A stretch of DNA of 64,000 bases. Origin: Mycobacterium sp. 852013-50091_SCH5140682. Lineage in GTDB: Bacteria; Actinomycetota; Actinomycetes; Mycobacteriales; Mycobacteriaceae. Where the stretch lies: NCBI RefSeq assembly GCF_001665685.1, contig NZ_LZTB01000127.1, positions 1-64,000 on the forward strand, in the 5' to 3' direction. The notes under the pieces were generated by a model that was not told the DNA's origin, did not search any database, and was given only the letters and a program-made list of their open reading frames with translations. Shown here piece after piece: positions 8,023 through 16,735 of the stretch (its first letter is position 1; each line of letters opens with the position of its first letter). The translations under genes were made by a program, and so were the position numbers.

Positions 8023-8084
8023 TCGCGATTGTGAAACGTCGGCGATTTGAGGGCCGAGTTTTCACCGACGATTCACACTCGCGA
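8023..8084. terminator. Long imperfect hairpin between convergent genes
   Basis: Arms at 8023-8042 and 8065-8084 are complementary at 18 of 20 positions with a 22-nt loop. The right arm read on the minus strand begins TCGCGAGTGTGAATCG. There is no T tract. Its position between the 3' ends of the plus-strand membrane gene and minus-strand mmpL suits a bidirectional terminator, though it could be a dispersed hairpin repeat. Confidence 0.5.
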
Positions 8085-8175
8085 CGGCAGTGGCCGTTTG
8101 CTAGTCAACTGCTCAGCAGTGGGTCGTCCGGCCACCTCGACTAACTTATAGGCGAACCGGCGGCCTAGCTCCGGC

Positions 8176-11076
8176 CTAGCTCCGGGGCGCCGTTCCCGCG
8201 ATCGGGTCGCCGTCCTCCCACAGCAGTAGTTGACGGACTGAAGCGCGGGATCCGTAGGGCTGCAGCATCTGGCTCGCGGGCCGCGGACGCACCCTCAGCG
8301 GCCACCAGAACCAGCGGCCGATCAATGCGGCGATGGACGGTGTCATGAACGATCGCACGATCAGCGTGTCGAACAGCAATCCGAACGCGATCGTCGTCCC
8401 GATCTGGCCGAGCACCCGGAGATCGGCGAACACGAAGGACGCCATGGTGGCCGCGAAGACCAGGCCTGCCGCGGTCACCACCGCACCCGAGCCGGCCATC
8501 GCCCGGATGATGCCGGTGTTCAAGCCCGCGCCGATCTCCTCCTTGAACCGGGAGATCAACAGCAGGTTGTAGTCCGACCCGACCGCCAACAGCAGGATGA
8601 CGGCCAGCGCCAGAACAATCCAAAACAGTTGGATGCCAAGAAGATCCTGCCAGATCAGTACCGACAGCCCGAACGAGGCGCCCAACGACAGGGCGACCGT
8701 GCCCACGATGACGAATGCGGCGACGATGCTGCGGGTGATGAACATCATGACCAGCAGAATCAGGCTCAGCGCGGCGATCCCGGCGATCATGAGGTCGTAT
8801 TTGGCGCCGTCCTGGATGTCCTTGTAGGTGGCTGCGGTGCCGGCGAGGTAGATCTTGGAGCCGGCCAGGGGAGTGCCCTTGACGGCCTCCTGGGCCGCGT
8901 GCCTGATGCCGTCGATGTGCGAAATGCCTTCGGGCGTAGCGGGATCGCCGTCATGGGTGATGATCATGCGGGCCGCCTTGCCGTCCGGTGACAGGAACAG
9001 CTTGAGCCCGCGCTGGAATTCGGGGTTGGTGAACGCCTCCGGCGGCAGGTAGAACGAGTCGTCCGTCTTCGATGCGTCGAATGCTTGACCCAGCGCGGTC
9101 GAGTTCTGCAGGGCGGCCTGCGTCTGGTCGTTGATGCCCGAGGTGGTGGCGTAGTTGGTCAGCGTCAGGTCGCGGTTGGTCTGCTGGCTGGCGATCTGCG
9201 GCGGAATCAGCGCCAGCAGCTTGGGCTGCAGCTCATCGAGTTTCGTGATGCTGCCCGAGACGCTGGCCAACTGATCGGTCAGCGCGTCGATACCGTCGAG
9301 CGCGTCGAACACCGACCGCAGTGCCGCGCACATCGGGATGTCGAAACAGTGTGGTTCCCAATAGAAGTAATTGCGCAGCGGGCGGAACTGGTCATCGAAG
9401 TTGGCGATCTTGTCCCGCAGATCTTGCGCGGTGGCGACGGTCTGCTGGAAGGCCTTGGCCTGCTCGTCGGTGACGGCGCTGGACTGCTGTTGCAGCGCAT
9501 ATTGCTGGCGCAGGATGTCGATCGAATTGTTGATCACGTCAACCTGTTTGAGCAGATCGGCGCCGCGGGCCTGCTGGAAGGGCAGGTTGTTGATCTGCGC
9601 CGAGCTGCCCGCGCTGATCTGGAACGGTATCGACGTGTGGTCCAGCGGCGTGCCCAGCGGCCGCGTGATGGACTGCACCTGAGCGATGCCGTCCGTGTGG
9701 AACACCGCCTTGGCGACGCGCTCCAACAGGATCATGTCGGTGGAGTTTCGCAGGTCGTGGTCGGCCTCGACCATCAGAAGCTCGGGATTCAGCCGCGCTT
9801 GTGAGAAGTGCCGTTCGGCGGCCGCGTAGCCCACATTCGCCGGGGCATCGGCCGGCATATAGGGCCGGGCGTCGTAGCTCGTCTTGTATCCCGGCAGCGC
9901 GAGCAGCCCGATGAGAGCCACCCCGACCGTCACCACCAGCACGGGACCGGGCCAGCGCACGATGGCCGTCCCGATGCGTCGCCAGCCCCGGGTCTGCAGC
10001 CGGCGAGCTGGCTCGAACAGACCGAAATGACGGCCGATCACCAGCACCGCGGGCGCCAGGGTCAACGCCGCCACCACGGCCACGAGAACGCCGATGCCGG
10101 CGGGTATGCCGAGGCTCTGGAAATAGGGGAGCCGGGTGAAAGTCAGACAGAACACGGCTCCGGCGATGGTCAGGCCCGACCCCAGGATGATGTGCGACGT
10201 TCCGTGGTACATCGTGTTGAACGCCGTCACGCGGTCCTGCCCGGCGTACCGCGCTTCGTGAAAACGCCCGAGGATGAAGATCGCGTAATCGGTGCCTGCG
10301 GCGATCACCAGTAGCGTCAGCAGATTCGTCGAATAGGTCGACAGCTCGATGACGCCGGCGTTGGCCAACACGGCAACGACGCCGCGCGACGCGGTCAACT
10401 CGATCATCACCGTGAAGATCACGAGAATTGCGGTGGTGACGCGACGGTACAGCGACAACAGCATCACCAGGATCACCCCGATGGTGATCAGCGTGGTCTT
10501 CAGCGTGCCGTGCCTGCCCACCTCGAACTGATCGGTGACCAGGGGCGCCGGGCCGGTGACATACGCCTTCACCCCCGGGGGCGGCGGAGTGTCGTCGACG
10601 ATGCGCCGGACCGAGTCGACGGACTCATTGGCCAACGACTCGCCCTGATTACCGGCGAGATATACCTGCACCAACGCAGCTTTGCCGTCGGTGCTCTGCG
10701 AGCCGGCCGCCGTCAGCGGATCGCCCCAGAAATCCTGGATGTGCTGGACGTGTTTGGTGTCCTGACGCAGCTTCTGGATCAAACCGTCGTAGTAATGGTG
10801 CGCGTCGGCGCCGAGCGGCTGGTCGCCCTCCAGCACGATCATCGCCGAACTGTCCGAATCGAACTCTCCGAACACCTTGCCGATACGTTTGGCGGCCTGC
10901 AGTGACGGCGCGTCCTTCGGGCTCAGGGACACGTTGTGCGATTCGGCAACGGTCTCCAACTGCGGCACGAACACATTGGTCACCACCGCCAGGCCCAGCC
11001 AGAACAGCGCGATGACCACCGAGAACCGCCGGATCAGGTCCGGAACCCGGTGGCGAGCGTCGTTGTCGCCACTCAT
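8176..11076 (-). CDS. mmpL: MmpL-family RND transporter (MmpL4/MmpL5 type)
   Basis: 966 aa inner-membrane exporter powered by the proton gradient. TM1 is ~15-37, then a porter domain, then a block of helices from ~192. The paired proton-relay motifs are GTDYAIFILGRFHEAR (Asp263-Tyr264) and, near the C-terminal helix bundle, GSDYNLLLISRFKEE. The second periplasmic loop carries a long helical Gln-rich stretch (VINNSIDILRQQYALQQQSS), the coiled-coil hairpin that marks the siderophore-exporting MmpL4/5 group. The start overlaps the mmpS stop as ATGA, so the two are coupled. The substrate could be a siderophore, glycopeptidolipid or drug; sequence alone does not decide. A short tandem duplication of CGGCCTAGCTC lies at the stop codon. 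Confidence 0.95.
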   Translation of the reverse strand: MSGDNDARHRVPDLIRRFSVVIALFWLGLAVVTNVFVPQLETVAESHNVSLSPKDAPSLQAAKRIGKVFGEFDSDSSAMIVLEGDQPLGADAHHYYDGLIQKLRQDTKHVQHIQDFWGDPLTAAGSQSTDGKAALVQVYLAGNQGESLANESVDSVRRIVDDTPPPPGVKAYVTGPAPLVTDQFEVGRHGTLKTTLITIGVILVMLLSLYRRVTTAILVIFTVMIELTASRGVVAVLANAGVIELSTYSTNLLTLLVIAAGTDYAIFILGRFHEARYAGQDRVTAFNTMYHGTSHIILGSGLTIAGAVFCLTFTRLPYFQSLGIPAGIGVLVAVVAALTLAPAVLVIGRHFGLFEPARRLQTRGWRRIGTAIVRWPGPVLVVTVGVALIGLLALPGYKTSYDARPYMPADAPANVGYAAAERHFSQARLNPELLMVEADHDLRNSTDMILLERVAKAVFHTDGIAQVQSITRPLGTPLDHTSIPFQISAGSSAQINNLPFQQARGADLLKQVDVINNSIDILRQQYALQQQSSAVTDEQAKAFQQTVATAQDLRDKIANFDDQFRPLRNYFYWEPHCFDIPMCAALRSVFDALDGIDALTDQLASVSGSITKLDELQPKLLALIPPQIASQQTNRDLTLTNYATTSGINDQTQAALQNSTALGQAFDASKTDDSFYLPPEAFTNPEFQRGLKLFLSPDGKAARMIITHDGDPATPEGISHIDGIRHAAQEAVKGTPLAGSKIYLAGTAATYKDIQDGAKYDLMIAGIAALSLILLVMMFITRSIVAAFVIVGTVALSLGASFGLSVLIWQDLLGIQLFWIVLALAVILLLAVGSDYNLLLISRFKEEIGAGLNTGIIRAMAGSGAVVTAAGLVFAATMASFVFADLRVLGQIGTTIAFGLLFDTLIVRSFMTPSIAALIGRWFWWPLRVRPRPASQMLQPYGSRASVRQLLLWEDGDPIAGTAPRS

Positions 11077-11519
11077 CCGGACTTGTCCAGGCAGTAGGTG
11101 TAGGCGTTCAGCGTGTTCACCGTTCTCTCGTCCTTGACCACGTCATCGATCTTGATCCGGCAGCCGATCGAATCGCTGTCACCTTGGGCCTGGACGTTGA
11201 CGAACACCGCGGGCTGGGTCGTTGTGGTGTCGTAGGCCCACGGCAACGCAACGCCGTCGGCGCGCTGCGGTTGGGCGTTCACGTCCAGATACGTGATGGT
11301 CGCCACCGTGCCCGGCGGGCCGAACACCTCCATGACCACATGTTTCGGGTTGAACGGGACGATGTCGTTGACCGCGCCGCTGGGAGTCGACGTGACATCG
11401 TGCGAGGCAAATACGCCGTGCAGGCGATACACGGCGAAGGCGGCTACTGCGACCACCACCACCGCGACGAGCAGCATCCACCGTCGACTCAGCCGACGTC
11501 TGATCGAAACCCGCTGCAT
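11073..11519 (-). CDS. mmpS: MmpS-family membrane accessory protein
   Basis: 148 aa. A basic N-terminus (MQRVSIRRRLSRRW) precedes a single TM helix ~17-36. The periplasmic beta-sandwich has the typical VVMEVFGPPGTVATITYLDV (~61-80), a Trp-containing core and two Cys near the end (IGCRIKID, AYTYCLDK). MmpS proteins pair with MmpL4/5-type pumps and help assemble or stabilise export. The start ATG at 11519 has AAAGGG upstream; the longer frame adds an unlikely Ser/Arg-rich leader. The next gene, mmpL, overlaps by 4 nt. Confidence 0.93.
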   Translation of the reverse strand: MQRVSIRRRLSRRWMLLVAVVVVAVAAFAVYRLHGVFASHDVTSTPSGAVNDIVPFNPKHVVMEVFGPPGTVATITYLDVNAQPQRADGVALPWAYDTTTTQPAVFVNVQAQGDSDSIGCRIKIDDVVKDERTVNTLNAYTYCLDKSG

Positions 11520-11587
11520 CCGTAACCCTTTCAATGAGCGGCGACCAGGCGCGGACCGGTGGGGGGAAGCTCCGCTAGGACGGCTAA

Positions 11588-11600
11588 TCAACTAGGTTGA
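11588..11600. promoter_or_regulatory. Palindrome upstream of mmpS (candidate operator)
   Basis: TCAACTAGGTTGA is a perfect 5+3+5 inverted repeat about 70 bp upstream of the mmpS start. Mycobacterial mmpS-mmpL operons are often controlled by TetR or MarR repressors that bind short palindromes. No regulator gene is adjacent, so this is only a candidate. Confidence 0.3.
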
Positions 11601-11677
11601 CGGTACGACAGTGAGCCGAACACCACAACCACAAACCTCAGGCGTTTTGCTGTGTGGAAGCTGTAGATGCGGGTGTG

Positions 11678-12349
11678 TCAGTGCTCCGCGAGTCTGGCCG
11701 CATGGTCCCGTCGGTGTTCGCTGTGGATGCGATTGTTGACGATGTGCTCGACGAGGATGGGCACAAAGGTCTGGATGCGGGCGTCGTCGAACCGTTCGGC
11801 GGCCTCACGGCACCAGTCCAGAATCTGGGTGTCTCGGTCTGGGCGGTTGAGGCCTTCGTGATCGGCGAGCTTCTTGGCGACGTCGGCCGCCGACCGGGCG
11901 CTCGGTGTGTTCGCCTGTTGTGACACGAGGGCTCGTCGGGGTATCTCGTCGAGCGCCGACTCCGCCTCATGTTGGTCGGTGTCGGGATCGATGACACGCA
12001 GCGTCAGGTGGTGGCCGTCTTCGCCAATCGCGATGACAACGGGTGGCTCGTCACTGTCAAAACTGACCAATTCGACAGGAGGCCGGTCGCCACGATCGAT
12101 CCGGTGGGAGGGCGCGATCCAACCCTGGCGGCTATAGGCCACGAGCACGACCGCCGGCAGGCGGTCTTCGATGGCTGCTATGAGATGGGGTAGTTCAACA
12201 TCGAGCCGTCGTGATGCGGGCCACCACGCGCCGTCGACGTGTTCAGCGGGCGCGCGGTGACCCGTCAGGCGCAGGCGATGGCGCGGAAGACAGGGATGGG
12301 CTGTTACGGGGTGGTCGCCGCATTGCGGCACCTGGTGCGCTTCGGTCAT
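11678..12349 (-). CDS. DUF5994-like protein with C-terminal helical domain
   Basis: 223 aa. Residues ~22-110 carry the DUF5994 pattern: RLRLTGHRAPAEHVDGAWWP, DVELPHLIAAI, then VAYSRQGWIAPSHRI. Residues ~140-215 are helical (RSAADVAKKLADHEGL, ARIQTFVPILVEHIVNNRI) and resemble the short three-helix dimerisation modules seen in small actinobacterial stress proteins. Both names are from family memory. No enzymatic motif is visible. It is a separate unit, 159 bp downstream of the CYTH-CHAD gene. Confidence 0.6.
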   Translation of the reverse strand: MTEAHQVPQCGDHPVTAHPCLPRHRLRLTGHRAPAEHVDGAWWPASRRLDVELPHLIAAIEDRLPAVVLVAYSRQGWIAPSHRIDRGDRPPVELVSFDSDEPPVVIAIGEDGHHLTLRVIDPDTDQHEAESALDEIPRRALVSQQANTPSARSAADVAKKLADHEGLNRPDRDTQILDWCREAAERFDDARIQTFVPILVEHIVNNRIHSEHRRDHAARLAEH

Positions 12350-12508
12350 GCCGTAATCGTGTATCGCCAGTAGCCCTGTGCGATATGGCCTTTGGTCCTC
12401 AAGACGGTGCGGAGTGGGTGTTCGCCGCGTTCATCGTAAACGGTCGGTGAATGCAAACTATACGAAACATGGCCTACCACAGTACGGTTCGTGCATCGCG
12501 TCTGCCCA

Positions 12509-14014
12509 TCACAGCGCTGCGCGGACGGCCTTGGCGAGCGCCTTCAGTGCAGCGGTCAGACCCTGTTCGCAGCGGGCGGCGATCTCGGCTTCCCGGTGGT
12601 AGAGCACGCCGTAGGTGAGTGTGTCCTCTCCGGCGTTATGGGCATTGTCGGCCTGCTCGATGAGGTGGCCGCGGCTGACGACGCTGTCCTGGTGATCGCC
12701 CAACAGGGTCTGGATGGCTTTCGCAGCGTCCGCCACCTTCATCTGTCCCGTCGCCGCGGCGGTGTAGCGTAACCGCTTCGCGCTCTTGCGAATCTGGTGC
12801 AATGCGATGTCGTGATGTTCGACGTCCACCACAGCCGCAGCCTTGACGCGGCGGCGCAGGCGTCGGTATCCGTCGGCGATCGTTGCCTCGGCCAGTTTCT
12901 TGGTGTCTTGCGCCTGGGCCAGGGGTTCGGCCGTGATTACCGCTTCGAGCTGATCGAGCAGTTGGAAGTAGTCATCGCATCGCATCGCGGCAAGCGCTGC
13001 CTGCAGCCCCGACTGATACCGGTCCCGTGCACCGTCGACGAGTCGATGCCGGACAGGTCCACGCACCAGTATCTCCGGCAGATCGTCGAGCGCCCGCGCA
13101 TATCGCTCGCCCAGCACTTCGGCGTCACGAGCTGTGCCCAACACCGCGCCCAACTCCTGCAACTCATCGAGGATCCGGCCGTCCTCCGGCAGCCCGAACG
13201 CCGCGGGCGAAGCTTGCAGCAGGCTGCGGATGGTGCGGGTGGTGACCCGCATCTGATGCACTGAATCCGTCTCGTTTGCTCGCACCGCCCGATCCCATTC
13301 CAATAGTTTCTGGAGCTGCTCGGCGATGGCTCGGTGAACCGAATCACGCTGCCCCGCAGCATGTTCAGTCCGTCCAGCTGAAGAGCCGAGTACCCGCGCC
13401 AATTTCGACGCGTGGCCGGCGGCCACGGCGCCGGCATCCCGCAATCGGCCGGCCACGCGCTGCGCCGTCTGCTCAGCGGCATCGTCTTGTGCGACGGCGT
13501 TCTCGGAAAGCTCCAATTCCCATTCACGCCAGTGGATGTCAGCACCACCTGTAGACGTGGTCACCTGGTCGTCGGCAAATTCGGCCAGCGTGTTCCCATC
13601 GGTGCCGTACAACGTGTCAACTGTTCTGTTGGTACTGATGCGGGCCACTGGCAGCAGCGGGCGGTCTCGCACGATTGCAAGGACGATGTCGCGCAGATCG
13701 GCCGGCACGTCATCGCCGTCGCTCAGCGGCATGCGGATCTCGGTGCGAGTGTTCACACCGGCCGGCAGTTTCAGGTGCCAGCCCGGATCGCTGCCGCCTG
13801 TGCGTCGCCGCAACGTGATCCGATGAGCCACCAGATCGTGCTCGGGGGTGTCGAAGTACACGGCGTCGAGCACCTCGGATGGCGACCGGCTCACCCTGGT
13901 GATCGAGGCCAGCCCCTCGAACGACGGCACGACCGCGGACTCGGCGACGTCGAATTTGCGCTCGATCTCCAGATGGCGGGCGGGTTTCAAAGATGCGGAC
14001 GAAGCGAGTTCCAT
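12509..14014 (-). CDS. CYTH and CHAD domain protein
   Basis: 501 aa. N-terminal CYTH (triphosphate tunnel) domain ~14-205 with the diagnostic ExExK motif as Glu16-x-Glu18-x-Lys20. The strands of the tunnel follow, including ITLRRRTGG and GWHLKLPAG. C-terminal CHAD domain ~225-500 is helical with conserved His/Arg/Lys (VHQMRVTTRTIRSLLQ, HQIRKSAKRLRYTAAA). CYTH enzymes hydrolyse triphosphates or act as adenylate or thiamine-triphosphate enzymes. CHAD domains bind polyphosphate, so a role in triphosphate/polyphosphate metabolism is likely. It is 134 bp downstream of the pyruvate-kinase-like gene on the same strand. A small GGGG/CCCC hairpin overlaps its ribosome site, which could affect translation. 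Confidence 0.92.
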   Translation of the reverse strand: MELASSASLKPARHLEIERKFDVAESAVVPSFEGLASITRVSRSPSEVLDAVYFDTPEHDLVAHRITLRRRTGGSDPGWHLKLPAGVNTRTEIRMPLSDGDDVPADLRDIVLAIVRDRPLLPVARISTNRTVDTLYGTDGNTLAEFADDQVTTSTGGADIHWREWELELSENAVAQDDAAEQTAQRVAGRLRDAGAVAAGHASKLARVLGSSAGRTEHAAGQRDSVHRAIAEQLQKLLEWDRAVRANETDSVHQMRVTTRTIRSLLQASPAAFGLPEDGRILDELQELGAVLGTARDAEVLGERYARALDDLPEILVRGPVRHRLVDGARDRYQSGLQAALAAMRCDDYFQLLDQLEAVITAEPLAQAQDTKKLAEATIADGYRRLRRRVKAAAVVDVEHHDIALHQIRKSAKRLRYTAAATGQMKVADAAKAIQTLLGDHQDSVVSRGHLIEQADNAHNAGEDTLTYGVLYHREAEIAARCEQGLTAALKALAKAVRAAL

Positions 14015-14148
14015 AGCTGAGGGGTCCTTCCCCGATCACTGTCTACCCGAGCATGTATGGACGAACGCGCGCACGGACAGGGCACTACGTCACAGACGTT
14101 GCCGCCAAAGTCCATTTGGGCGTGCCGGCCCGTATCCGCCCTGGACGC

Positions 14149-16017
14149 TTAGGTGACGGGCTCTGGATGCCACGAGCGCAGTCGGCGCAGCAATGCGTTC
14201 TTCTTGTAGTGGTGCCGGGCCATCCGGCGCAGGATGTCGTCGAGGACGCGCACGGCCTCCTCGACGTGCGGTCCCTTGTTGAGCATGACGCACTCGGCCC
14301 GCTCACCCATCGCGGCGTCGCTGATCTCCGCGCGTGACGGCAGCCCGCTCGTGGCGAGTTGCTCGAGGACCTGGGTGGCCCAGATGACCGGCAGATGCGC
14401 GGCTTCGCACAACCACAGGATCTCCTCCTGCAATTCGGCAAGTCGCTCATAGCCCACCTCCACGGCGAGGTCGCCACGGGCGATCATCACGCCGACACGC
14501 GGTCGTCGCATCGCCGTGAGAAGCAGTTGGGGCAGATGCTCGAATGCCCGGCGGGTTTCGATCTTGAGTACGACACCGAGCTTGTCCGCGTCGAGCCTGG
14601 TGAGAGCCTCGTGCAACCCGACGATATCGGAGGGGTCTTGCACAAACGACAGTTCGACGAGATCGGCGATCTCCACCACCGTTGCCAAGTCGGCAAAGTC
14701 CTTGTCCGTCAACGCCGGCACGGGTAGGCGCGTATCCGGTACGTTGATGCCCTTTGCCGCCCGGAGCTTTGTACCGCCCACGTCGGCACGCGTGATACGT
14801 ACTTGGACCATGCCGGCATGTACCTCGATGATCTGACCCCCGATTTTGCCGTCATCGAAGTAGATCGATTCGCCTACCTGGGCGTTGTCGAAAAGTTCGG
14901 GCAGCGTGCACCCGATCTGTGCGGCCCGATCGAAGTCGACGGATGCCGGCGAGCAGTCCTGGGTGACGTTGAGCAGATCGCCCGGATGCAGCACCAGGCT
15001 CTGTTCGTGCTCGGGCAACGCCCCCACAGCGGTTGGATCGTCGGCGTGATCCACCTCCAGCGTCATGCCGGTGACCAGATAGGTTGCCTTGTCGGTCGTT
15101 CCGACGAAGCCGTGTGCTCCACCCGCGTCGCTGCTCAGCAGCAGGTGCCGGTTCGCACCGCGGGCGTCGCGCATTCGCACCACGTCACCTTCCCGCCGTC
15201 GCGCCAGCCACTGCCCGGATACCGGCAGCGTCGTCATGCCGGGTTCCGGTGGGGCAGCAGGATGCTCCGCGGCGGTCAGCCACGCGCGGGCCGGGGCGAG
15301 GACGCGGCCCAACACATCGCGGCTCGGGCGCAGCTTCAGGCAGCGGGGACCCGGCTGGATCGGACCTGTGCGCAGCTTGGGCCCCGCGAGATCCATCGCG
15401 ACAAGGCAGCCGTGACCGGTGAGCCGGCTTGCTTGCCGTACATGGTGTGCCATCGCGCGCCAGGCCTCCGCGTCGTCGTGAGCGCAATTGATGCGAGCGA
15501 TACTCATTCCGCCCTCGATGAGCCGGCGAACCAGGTCAGGGTCGGTCGCGGCCTCCGACGGCAGGGTGACCATGATGCGCGCTTCGTGGCCGACCGGCGC
15601 CGGTCCCAGCAGCTCGACAGCGCGGCGCCGCAGCAGGTGCCGACTCTGCTCGGGCTGCACTACTGCGGGTGCCGGCGGTGCCCAGGAGCCTTTGAGCATT
15701 GCCAGTGCGGCGCAGCGCACCAGCCGCAGGGTGGCCTGGACGTGTGGTTCACTGCGACCGAGAGAAGACAGCCCGAAGGCGGCCAGCCGGCGCTGCAGCT
15801 CACGCAGATCGCATTGACGAATGGCCCAGTAATGGACCATGTTCGCCGCACTGGACCGATAGTCCGCCGTCACCTCGGCAAGCCACACCTGCCAGGGCGC
15901 ATCAGCCTCTTCGAGCCGGTCGAGCAGATCATCGATCAGCCCGAGCAGCCGCGTCAGCTCACGGTCTGCGGGGGATACGTTTTTGTCTAGGGCATCGGGT
16001 TCGGGCCGTGAGGACAC
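14149..16017 (-). CDS. Pyruvate-kinase-like protein with N-terminal helical extension
   Basis: 622 aa. Residues ~1-125 form a helical extension absent from classical pyruvate kinase. From ~145 the TIM barrel begins: EARIMVTLPSEAATDPDLV, GMSIARINCAHDD, MDLAGPKLRTG. A large beta insertion precedes IYFDDGKIGG, then VLKIETRRAFEHL and GVMIARGDLAVEVGYERL, which hold the acidic metal ligands, and WATQVLEQL. The protein ends soon after the barrel, so the C-terminal allosteric domain is missing. The active-site Lys of canonical enzymes lies in the FVQDPSDI region, where I see no Lys, so activity is uncertain. It is probably not the housekeeping enzyme. Confidence 0.82.
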   Translation of the reverse strand: MSSRPEPDALDKNVSPADRELTRLLGLIDDLLDRLEEADAPWQVWLAEVTADYRSSAANMVHYWAIRQCDLRELQRRLAAFGLSSLGRSEPHVQATLRLVRCAALAMLKGSWAPPAPAVVQPEQSRHLLRRRAVELLGPAPVGHEARIMVTLPSEAATDPDLVRRLIEGGMSIARINCAHDDAEAWRAMAHHVRQASRLTGHGCLVAMDLAGPKLRTGPIQPGPRCLKLRPSRDVLGRVLAPARAWLTAAEHPAAPPEPGMTTLPVSGQWLARRREGDVVRMRDARGANRHLLLSSDAGGAHGFVGTTDKATYLVTGMTLEVDHADDPTAVGALPEHEQSLVLHPGDLLNVTQDCSPASVDFDRAAQIGCTLPELFDNAQVGESIYFDDGKIGGQIIEVHAGMVQVRITRADVGGTKLRAAKGINVPDTRLPVPALTDKDFADLATVVEIADLVELSFVQDPSDIVGLHEALTRLDADKLGVVLKIETRRAFEHLPQLLLTAMRRPRVGVMIARGDLAVEVGYERLAELQEEILWLCEAAHLPVIWATQVLEQLATSGLPSRAEISDAAMGERAECVMLNKGPHVEEAVRVLDDILRRMARHHYKKNALLRRLRSWHPEPVT

Positions 16018-16269
16018 GAATGCACTCCTGAGTCGCTGTCATAGGCGAGTTCGGTGTGCCCGGCTGAGTGCCAGCGACGGTGCTGTCACTTCGCGGTTTG
16101 CGGCACGATGCCATGATGTGGCGCGTCACATGCCGAGCGCTATGGCCGTTGGACCCCAATGCATAGAGCCCAAAGGAGTAATTGGAGCGCAGCACCCGCA
16201 TCGAATGGCCAGTTGTCGCACGCTTTTTCGAGAAATGCGTGAGCAAGTGGCCACTCGGCGGGGGGATGG
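16018..16269. other. Intergenic region upstream of the pyruvate-kinase-like gene
   Basis: 252 bp with no gene. It presumably holds the promoter of the minus-strand pyruvate-kinase-like gene. Near its far end (16243-16256) is the 14-mer AGTGGCCACTTGCT on the minus strand, identical to part of the 44-bp element at 4137-4150; the rest of that element is not convincingly conserved. Confidence 0.5.
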
Positions 16270-16581
16270 TCAGAGATCGGGAATTGTCTGGCTGAGGTAG
16301 TTCTCCCAGGTGGCGAGCTGGCTCGCGTCCACGAGCAGCGATTGGTACTCGGGGTCGGCGTTGAGGCTCTCCTGGACCTTGCCGTAGGTGGCCCAGTCGG
16401 CGACGGTCGACATCATGCCGATGGCGTTGGTGCCCTGGCCCCCGACCATGGTGACCAGTGCGGTGACGTTCTCCCCGCCGTGCTTACGGGCGAGCGCCGT
16501 GGCGCGCTTGAGCTGGCTCTGAATGACGTCCCAGGTCACGCCGGGATTCGGATGGATGATTGTGGTCGCGACGATGGCCAT
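16270..16581 (-). CDS. Small dimeric alpha/beta-barrel-like protein
   Basis: 103 aa. ATG at 16581 is preceded by GGAGG at ideal spacing. The pattern strand-helix-strand (ATTIIHPNPGVTWDVIQSQL, VTALVTMVGGQ, WATYGKVQESLNADPEYQSL) looks like a ferredoxin-like dimeric barrel related to antibiotic-biosynthesis-monooxygenase or EthD-type proteins. No cofactor residues are evident, and function is unknown. It is divergent from the transglycosylase lipoprotein gene. Confidence 0.6.
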   Translation of the reverse strand: MAIVATTIIHPNPGVTWDVIQSQLKRATALARKHGGENVTALVTMVGGQGTNAIGMMSTVADWATYGKVQESLNADPEYQSLLVDASQLATWENYLSQTIPDL

Positions 16582-16735
16582 GGCGGAAACCTCCGCTCGA
16601 GGGGATAGGACCCAACCAGTCTCGGACGGCGCACAGCGGGCGCATAGGGTAGGCGCACACCCTAATTTCTGACGGCAGGGGAGGGGCACCGCGAACCGTC
16701 GGTCGGCACACGAGCATGCGCATCGAGCACTCACG

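Noticed and set aside
16140..16175. DosR-like box (TTGGGGTCC) upstream of the pyruvate-kinase-like gene
   Set aside because: Only about 13 of 18 consensus positions match and the second half-site is poor; below what I would accept without a scan.
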